Source of the DNA: Salegentibacter salegens
GTDB taxonomy: Bacteria; Bacteroidota; Bacteroidia; Flavobacteriales; Flavobacteriaceae
NCBI RefSeq assembly: GCF_900142975.1
Contig: NZ_LT670848.1
Location: 1,984,001 to 2,048,000, forward strand
Reading direction: 5' to 3'
Length of the DNA stretch: 64,000 nt
Position numbers and translations under genes: made by a program. Shown here one piece after another: positions 58,713 through 64,000 of this stretch (position 1 is the first letter of the stretch; each line of letters opens with the position of its first letter). The notes beneath the pieces are model-generated. The model searched no databases. It was not told where the DNA came from and saw nothing but the letters and a program-made list of their open reading frames with translations.

Positions 58713-60113
58713 TTATTTTGATTTTACAATTTGCGCCATAAGTATGGCCTCGGTAGCCAGTTTCCCATTAACATAGGCATAACCCTGCATCTGGCAAATT
58801 CCGCGGCGAATAGGCGCAAGTAATTCTAATTTGAATATTAAAGTATCTCCAGGTACTACCTGTTGTTTAAATCTTACATTATCTATTTTCATAAAATAAG
58901 TAAGATAATTTTCGGGATCTGGAACCGATTTTAAAGCAAGAATACCACCGGTTTGAGCCATAGCTTCAACCTGCAAAACCCCAGGCATTACTGGTTTTCC
59001 GGGGAAATGCCCCACGAAGAAAGGCTCGTTCATGGTAACGTTCTTTAATCCAATCACACAAGTATCGGTACAGCTATAAATTTTGTCTACCAAAAGGAAT
59101 GGAGAGCGATGCGGCAATATATCCATTATATCGGTCACATCCATTAATGGTTTCTGATCAAAATCTATTTTTGGAACATTATTGCGTTTTTCGGCTTTAA
59201 TTATTTTCGCCAGTTTTTGGGCAAATTGGGTATTTACATAATGTCCTGGCTTATTTGCGATAATTTTCCCCCTAATTCTGGTTCCTACTAATGCTAAATC
59301 TCCCATAACATCTAAAAGTTTATGGCGCGCAGCTTCATTAGGATAATGCAAGGTTAAATTATCAAGAATTCCATTTTGCTTAACCGAAATATTATCACGG
59401 TTAAAGGCAATACGAAGTTTTTTAAAGGTTTCTTCGTTTATTTCTTTATCTACATAGACAATAGCGTTATTTAAATCTCCACCTTTAATTAATCCGTGAT
59501 CCAACAAAGCTTCAAGTTCGTGTAGAAAGCTGAAGGTTCTAGCATTTGCAATTTCGTGTTTAAACTCAGAAAGGTGTGAAATGGTAGCGTTTTGTGTGCC
59601 CAAAACTTTTGTTTCAAAATCTACCATGGTGGTTACCTGGTATTCATCTGCGGGCATTACAATTATTTCACTTCCACTTTCATCGTCGTGATAGGTAATT
59701 ACCTCCTCCACAACAAATTCTTCACGCTCGGCTTCCTGAGCCACCACTCCGGCTTTTTCTAAAGCTTCTACGAAAAACTTTGAAGAACCATCCATTATTG
59801 GAGGTTCAGATGCATTTAATTCAATTACAATATTATCTATATCCATACCTACACAGGCGGCAAGGACGTGTTCTGAAGTTTGGATTTTCACCCCTTTCTT
59901 CTCAAGGTTGGTCCCTCGTTGGGTGTTTACCACATAACTTACATCTGCTTCAATCTCGGGTTCTCCTTCAAGATCCATTCTTTTAAAAACATAACCGGTA
60001 TTTTCTGCAGCAGGTTTAAAAGTCATTTTCACTTTCTGCCCGGTATGCAGACCAACCCCTTCAAGAGAAATCTCTTTATCTATGGTATGTTGTTTCGCCT
60101 GTTTATAAGCCAT
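58713..60113 (-). CDS. lpxC-fabZ: Bifunctional UDP-3-O-acyl-GlcNAc deacetylase / (3R)-hydroxyacyl-ACP dehydratase
   Basis: The 466-residue protein fuses LpxC and FabZ, the usual form in Bacteroidota. LpxC (about 1-300) has [17 protein letters not shown] with a zinc-binding His, and [14 protein letters not shown] with further His/Asp ligands. FabZ (about 320-466) has [16 protein letters not shown] and [23 protein letters not shown] with the catalytic His. The two steps belong to lipid A and fatty-acid synthesis. The start overlaps the end of lpxD by 11 bases. Confidence 0.97.
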   Translation of the reverse strand: MAYKQAKQHTIDKEISLEGVGLHTGQKVKMTFKPAAENTGYVFKRMDLEGEPEIEADVSYVVNTQRGTNLEKKGVKIQTSEHVLAACVGMDIDNIVIELNASEPPIMDGSSKFFVEALEKAGVVAQEAEREEFVVEEVITYHDDESGSEIIVMPADEYQVTTMVDFETKVLGTQNATISHLSEFKHEIANARTFSFLHELEALLDHGLIKGGDLNNAIVYVDKEINEETFKKLRIAFNRDNISVKQNGILDNLTLHYPNEAARHKLLDVMGDLALVGTRIRGKIIANKPGHYVNTQFAQKLAKIIKAEKRNNVPKIDFDQKPLMDVTDIMDILPHRSPFLLVDKIYSCTDTCVIGLKNVTMNEPFFVGHFPGKPVMPGVLQVEAMAQTGGILALKSVPDPENYLTYFMKIDNVRFKQQVVPGDTLIFKLELLAPIRRGICQMQGYAYVNGKLATEAILMAQIVKSK

Positions 60114-61131
60114 TTTTAATCTTTTTTTCTAATTGGTTAAGTGTATCTATGGTTTTAGGTAAGTTTTTAAAATGAACATAGGATTTGGCGAAATCTCCAT
60201 AGCCAAAAGCGGGAGAACCCTGCAACATTTCATCGTCTTTTACATTTCGGCCAATACCAGATTGCGCCTGAATTTTCACCCGGTCTCCAATTTGCAAATG
60301 TCCGGCTATTCCTGCCTGCCCACCAATTAAGCAATTTTTACCAATTTTGGTAGAACCGGCTATACCGGTTTGTGCAGCTATGGCGGTGTTAGAGCCAATT
60401 TCAACATTATGGGCAATTTGAATTTGGTTATCCAGTTTTACTCCTTCTCTTATTATGGTAGAACCTAAAGTAGCCCTATCTATGGTGGTACCTGCCCCAA
60501 TATCTACATTATCTTCTATAATCACATTACCAATTTGCGGAACTTTTGCATATATCCCATCTTCTCCCGGACTAAACCCAAAGCCATCGGCTCCTACTAT
60601 AACTCCACTATGTAAAACGCAATTACTCCCAATAATTGTTTCTGAATAAACTTTTACTCCCGGAAAGAGAATCACATCATTAGCGATTTTCACATTATCA
60701 CCAATATAAACATTAGGATAAATCTTTACATTTTCCCCAATTTTTACGTTTTCCCCAATATATGCGAAAGCACCTAAATAAAGATTTTCTCCAAATTCGG
60801 CTGAATCTGAAACAAAGCTGGGTTGTTCAATTCCCTGTTTGTTTAATTTTATCTGGTTGTAATATTCCAGTAATTTAGAGAATGCTTTGTAGGCATCTTT
60901 TACTTTTATTAAAGTGGTAGTAATTGGTTCTTCGGCTTCAAAATCACTATTTACAATGGTTATAGAAGCCTGGGTAGAATATATATAGGAAGTATATTTC
61001 GGGTTACTTAAGAAGGTAAGGGAACCTTCCCCGCCTTCTTCAATTTTAGCTAATTCAGATACTTCGACCTCAGGATTGCCCTCAATCTCTCCGTCGAGAA
61101 TCTCTGCTATTTGTGCTGCTGTAAATTTCAT
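60103..61131 (-). CDS. lpxD: UDP-3-O-(3-hydroxyacyl)glucosamine N-acyltransferase
   Basis: The 342-residue protein has the N-terminal uridine-binding domain ([20 protein letters not shown]) and a long left-handed helix of hexapeptide repeats, with the catalytic His in [12 protein letters not shown] and [15 protein letters not shown]-terminal helix follows ([20 protein letters not shown]). It carries out the third step of lipid A synthesis. A -7 promoter element ends only five bases before the ATG, so the message may have almost no leader. Confidence 0.96.
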   Translation of the reverse strand: MKFTAAQIAEILDGEIEGNPEVEVSELAKIEEGGEGSLTFLSNPKYTSYIYSTQASITIVNSDFEAEEPITTTLIKVKDAYKAFSKLLEYYNQIKLNKQGIEQPSFVSDSAEFGENLYLGAFAYIGENVKIGENVKIYPNVYIGDNVKIANDVILFPGVKVYSETIIGSNCVLHSGVIVGADGFGFSPGEDGIYAKVPQIGNVIIEDNVDIGAGTTIDRATLGSTIIREGVKLDNQIQIAHNVEIGSNTAIAAQTGIAGSTKIGKNCLIGGQAGIAGHLQIGDRVKIQAQSGIGRNVKDDEMLQGSPAFGYGDFAKSYVHFKNLPKTIDTLNQLEKKIKNGL

Positions 61132-61136
61132 TCTGG

Positions 61137-61144
61137 CAAAAGTA
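61137..61144 (-). promoter_or_regulatory. -7-like element at the lpxD start
   Basis: TACTTTTG on the minus strand matches TAnnTTTG, five bases before the lpxD ATG. Transcription from it would begin at or inside the start codon, so it is either a leaderless promoter or chance. Confidence 0.35.
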
Positions 61145-61155
61145 AAAAAAAAGCG

Positions 61156-62385
61156 TTAATGTTTTGTCTTCGGGTAGCATATATAATACTTAACCACCGT
61201 TTTAGAAAGGGCTTTAAGATTCAATTGGTCTGATGCTTTAGCTACATCGCTAATCTTTCCGTTTTTATGTAAAATATTAATATTATTGTTTTCACTTTTA
61301 TAGGCGGTATTGGTCACTTCGCCGCTAAACACAAAATAATCGGCTTCTGCTGCTGAAATATTCTCTTTTTCCTGTAGTGCTATGCGGCGTTTTTCGAGCT
61401 TTTCTACCGATGGTTTTTTCTTCTTGATCTTTACTTTTAAAAGATCCCGGTTTATAATCATATTACATAAATTACTCAGCACAAAATCCTCATGGTCCTG
61501 CCACTCTTTCATCGCCGAAATAATATCATAATCGTCTAAACGGGCAAAAACCGATAAAGTTTCTGAAGTAAAATTCTCCGGACCAATTTTATTATAAAGA
61601 AAATACGAAAGCGCTTTACTAGCATTAAGCTTTTCACCTTTTTCAACCAGCTCTTTAGCACGTTTCAAAACCCTGATTAAAAGTTGCTCTGCCACAAGGC
61701 TTGTTTTATGCAAATAAACCTGCCAGTACATGAGCCTTCTCGCCACTAAAAATTTCTCTACCGAATAAATTCCTTTTTCTTCAATCACTAAATCATCGTT
61801 CACCACATTTAGCATGGTGATTAGGCGTTCACTATTAATATTTCCTTCTGCAGCACCGGTATAAAAACTATCGCGTTTTAAATAATCCAGCCTATCCATA
61901 TCCAGCTGGCTCGAGATTAACTGGTTTAAAAATCTTCGGTTATAGGTTCCGCGAAAAATTTGGAGGGCCAGCGTTAAACTTTGGTTAAATTTGCGGTTCA
62001 TTTCTTCCATAAAAAGCAAAGAAATACTTTCGTGATCAACGCCTTCTACAATGCTATGTTCCATAGCGTGAGAGAAGGGTCCGTGCCCAATATCATGTAA
62101 TAAAATGGCAATTTGCAATGCCTCTTCTTCGGCTTCAGAAATTATAACTCCTTTATGCCGAAGTATCTGCACTGCTTTCTGCATTAAATGTACACAACCA
62201 ATAGCGTGATGAAAACGGGTATGATGCGCACCGGGATAAACCAGGTAAGACATTCCCATTTGCGAAATTCTACGCAGGCGTTGAAAGTAAGGATGCTCAA
62301 TAATACTGAAGATTCGCTCACTCGGGATGGTAATAAATCCGTAAATTGGATCGTTTAATATTTTGAGTTTATTAGATGAAGTCAA
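61156..62385 (-). CDS. HD-domain phosphohydrolase (dNTPase/SAMHD1-like)
   Basis: The 409-residue protein has the HD-domain metal motifs HHTRFHHAIGCVHL, LLHDIGHGPFSHAME (His-Asp pair) and LDMDRLDYLKRD. The order is that of the deoxynucleotide triphosphohydrolase/SAMHD1 group. The segment KGVIISEAEEEALQIAILL precedes the HD pair. The C-terminal third is charged and variable (KVKIKKKKPSVEKLEKRR). It may hydrolyse nucleotides, but nothing here proves the substrate. It precedes lpxD by 24 bases on the same strand, as I recall from related genomes. Confidence 0.88.
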   Translation of the reverse strand: MTSSNKLKILNDPIYGFITIPSERIFSIIEHPYFQRLRRISQMGMSYLVYPGAHHTRFHHAIGCVHLMQKAVQILRHKGVIISEAEEEALQIAILLHDIGHGPFSHAMEHSIVEGVDHESISLLFMEEMNRKFNQSLTLALQIFRGTYNRRFLNQLISSQLDMDRLDYLKRDSFYTGAAEGNINSERLITMLNVVNDDLVIEEKGIYSVEKFLVARRLMYWQVYLHKTSLVAEQLLIRVLKRAKELVEKGEKLNASKALSYFLYNKIGPENFTSETLSVFARLDDYDIISAMKEWQDHEDFVLSNLCNMIINRDLLKVKIKKKKPSVEKLEKRRIALQEKENISAAEADYFVFSGEVTNTAYKSENNNINILHKNGKISDVAKASDQLNLKALSKTVVKYYICYPKTKH

Positions 62386-62409
62386 GCTTTGTAACGTATT
62401 AATTTAGAT

Positions 62410-62417
62410 CAAAGATA
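62410..62417 (-). promoter_or_regulatory. -7 promoter element of the HD-lpx gene cluster
   Basis: TATCTTTG on the minus strand matches TAnnTTTG, 24 bases before the ATG at 62385. No convincing -33 element was seen. The rest of the divergent spacer to porX shows nothing clear. Confidence 0.5.
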
Positions 62418-62575
62418 CATAGATAGACTTTGGAAGTTGAAAAAGCAATTATTAAGTTATAAAAAACCGGAAATTCCCGATAATTTAGGAAGAAACCATT
62501 CATTAAAAAAACGACTATTAAAGTCGAAACACGCATAAAAGAAGAAATCTCATTTAATGAGTAAAAATATAAGAT

Positions 62576-64000
62576 ATGAATAAAATAAAAATACTTTGGG
62601 TAGATGATGAAATAGATTTACTTAAACCACATATTTTGTTTCTGGAAGGAAAAGATTATGAAGTTGTGACCAGCAAAAGTGGAACTGAAGCATTAGAACA
62701 AATTGAAGAAGAAAGTTTTGATATTGTATTTCTTGACGAAAATATGCCGGGACTTACCGGTTTGGAAACTCTCGCTGAAATAAAAGAAAAACGAGAAAAC
62801 CTTCCTGTGGTAATGATCACAAAAAGTGAAGAAGAATATATTATGGAGGAAGCGATTGGCTCTAAAATAGCCGATTACCTAATAAAGCCGGTAAATCCAA
62901 ACCAAATTCTTCTTAGTATTAAAAAAAACCTGGATCACTCCCGACTTATTTCTGAAAAAACTACTTCAAATTACCAGCAGGAATTCAGAAAGATCGCAAT
63001 GGATATGAGCCAGGTAAATACGTTTGAAGAATGGGCAGAACTTTATCAAAAATTAATTTACTGGGAACTGCAATTGGAAGGTCTTGAAGACAGCGGAATG
63101 TTCGAAATCCTGGAATCTCAGAAAAACGAAGCCAATACCCAGTTTTGTAAATTTATAGACAAGAATTATCCTTCCTGGTTTGAAAAAGGTGGTAATGCGC
63201 CAATTATGTCGCATACTATTTTTAAAGAAAAAGTTGTTCCAGAAATTAACAAAGAACAGCCTACCCTACTTGTTGTGGTAGATAATTTAAGGTACGACCA
63301 ATGGAAAGCTTTAGAACCGGTGATTTCTAATTATTATAAGAAAGAAAAGGAAGAGCCTTATTACAGTATTTTACCCACTGCCACGCAATATGCTCGTAAC
63401 GCAATGTTCTCTGGCTTGATGCCTAGTGAAATGGAAAAGTTATTCCCTCAATATTGGAAAAACGACACCGAGGAAGGCGGAAAAAATAACCACGAAGCCG
63501 AATTTTTAAATGAACAATTAAAAAGGCTGGGGAAAAGTTTTAAACATGAATATCATAAAATAACCAGTTTAAAAGCCGGAAGAAAACTGGCAGAAAACTT
63601 TAAAACGCAAAAGGATAACGATCTTACTGTGGTGGTTTACAATTTTGTAGATATGCTCTCCCACTCTAAAACCGAGATGGAAGTAATTAAAGAACTGGCT
63701 TCTAACGATAAATCTTACCGATCATTAACATATAGCTGGTTTAAGAATTCTCCGTTGTTAGATATTATTCAACAGGCAAGACAACTTGGGTTCAAATTAA
63801 TTATCACTACAGACCACGGAACAATTAATGCTAAAAACCCTTCAAAAGTAATTGGTGATAAAAACACCAGTTTAAACCTTAGGTATAAAACAGGTAAAAG
63901 TCTTACTTATGAAGAAAAAGATGTGCTGGCGGCTAAAGATCCCAAGAGCATTCATCTCCCTAGTATTAATATGAGTAGTTCTTTTATTTTCGCTAAAGGA
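62576..64000 (+). CDS. porX: PorX: response regulator with PglZ-type phosphatase domain, truncated by the window edge
   Basis: The visible 475 residues start with a CheY-like receiver domain: ILWVDDEIDLL, phospho-acceptor Asp in DIVFLDENMPG, and KPVNPNQILLSI with the conserved Lys. A helical linker follows (about 125-225), then a PglZ/alkaline-phosphatase-like domain (PTLLVVVDNLRYDQW, PTATQYARNAMFSGLMP, FVDMLSHSKTEM, TTDHGT) with metal-binding Asp and His residues. This is PorX, a regulator of the type IX secretion system in Bacteroidota that works with PorY and an ECF sigma factor. The start is ATG 62576; the gene runs past the right edge. Confidence 0.95.
   Translation, partial: MNKIKILWVDDEIDLLKPHILFLEGKDYEVVTSKSGTEALEQIEEESFDIVFLDENMPGLTGLETLAEIKEKRENLPVVMITKSEEEYIMEEAIGSKIADYLIKPVNPNQILLSIKKNLDHSRLISEKTTSNYQQEFRKIAMDMSQVNTFEEWAELYQKLIYWELQLEGLEDSGMFEILESQKNEANTQFCKFIDKNYPSWFEKGGNAPIMSHTIFKEKVVPEINKEQPTLLVVVDNLRYDQWKALEPVISNYYKKEKEEPYYSILPTATQYARNAMFSGLMPSEMEKLFPQYWKNDTEEGGKNNHEAEFLNEQLKRLGKSFKHEYHKITSLKAGRKLAENFKTQKDNDLTVVVYNFVDMLSHSKTEMEVIKELASNDKSYRSLTYSWFKNSPLLDIIQQARQLGFKLIITTDHGTINAKNPSKVIGDKNTSLNLRYKTGKSLTYEEKDVLAAKDPKSIHLPSINMSSSFIFAKG

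Noticed and set aside
61156..62385. HD dNTPase as an antiviral defence gene
   Set aside because: It sits at a housekeeping position directly before lpxD and shares its strand. No other defence gene or mobile element is nearby.
1..64000. tRNA, rRNA, CRISPR array, integrase or complete insertion sequence
   Set aside because: I saw no cloverleaf sequence, rRNA-like block, regularly spaced repeats, or transposase or integrase domain. The repeats present are short palindromic units.

Overview
The window is chromosomal DNA of a member of the Bacteroidota, most likely the family Flavobacteriaceae. The evidence is AT-rich DNA, many promoters with the Bacteroidota -7 element TAnnTTTG, the PorX regulator of type IX secretion at the right edge, fused LpxC-FabZ and CcoN-CcoO proteins, and an LpxD paralog next to efp. 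Protein style and gene order resemble Gramella, Salegentibacter or Zunongwangia, but the genus cannot be fixed from sequence alone. No tRNA, rRNA, prophage, CRISPR array or complete insertion sequence was seen.

Layout, left to right. 1-9.8 kb: part of a FUSC-type membrane protein, an NADP-dependent MDR oxidoreductase, an arsenic operon (arsR-acr3-arsO) between two short-chain dehydrogenases, and small membrane proteins (DedA-like, DUF1206, YqaE/Pmp3). 9.8-21.9 kb: galE, DUF3817, an MscS channel, an EEP-fold protein, a three-gene cassette (DUF1704 metallopeptidase, GshB-like ATP-grasp ligase, aspartoacylase-like hydrolase), corA with a lactonase, and nhaA. 21.9-32.2 kb: a complete cbb3 cytochrome oxidase cluster (fixI, ccoS, ccoNO, ccoQ, ccoP, ccoG, ccoH, a SafE-like gene and a 44-residue membrane protein), converging on hemN. 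32.4-39.1 kb: mixed genes including DUF1853, a CDF metal transporter, a baeRF-like protein, NYN-LOTUS, a frameshifted GlcG/HbpS gene and a VOC protein. 39.2-47.6 kb: a minus-strand his operon (hisG-D-C-B-H-A-F-IE) with a leader peptide and attenuator. 47.7-64 kb: serine hydrolase, prohibitin-like and VWA proteins, fabG, sucD, a BlaI/M56 pair, then lipid A genes (lpxD2, lpxA, lpxC-fabZ, lpxD) with efp, an HD phosphohydrolase and the start of porX.

The most informative signals lie between genes. (1) A 17-bp Crp/Fnr-like site stands upstream of fixI, ccoS and hemN, each time with its centre exactly 36.5 bp from the last base of the -7 element (perfect for ccoS and hemN, one mismatch for fixI). 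This predicts one oxygen-responsive regulon. (2) The his leader encodes an 18-residue peptide with four consecutive His codons, a terminator, and an antiterminator made from the end of the peptide's own reading frame. (3) About eight intergenic loci carry 29-bp half-elements, mostly in inverted pairs, whose hairpin stems differ by compensatory changes. Three of these loci lie inside the his operon. (4) The blaI promoter has its -33 and -7 elements each inside a copy of a 15-bp operator.

Two genes appear broken by single-base frameshifts: the GlcG-like gene at 38.1 kb and a four-helix-bundle (S23-type) gene inserted in the his operon at 41.6-42.0 kb. Several computed start sites were moved because a promoter, Shine-Dalgarno site or signal peptide points to a downstream start.
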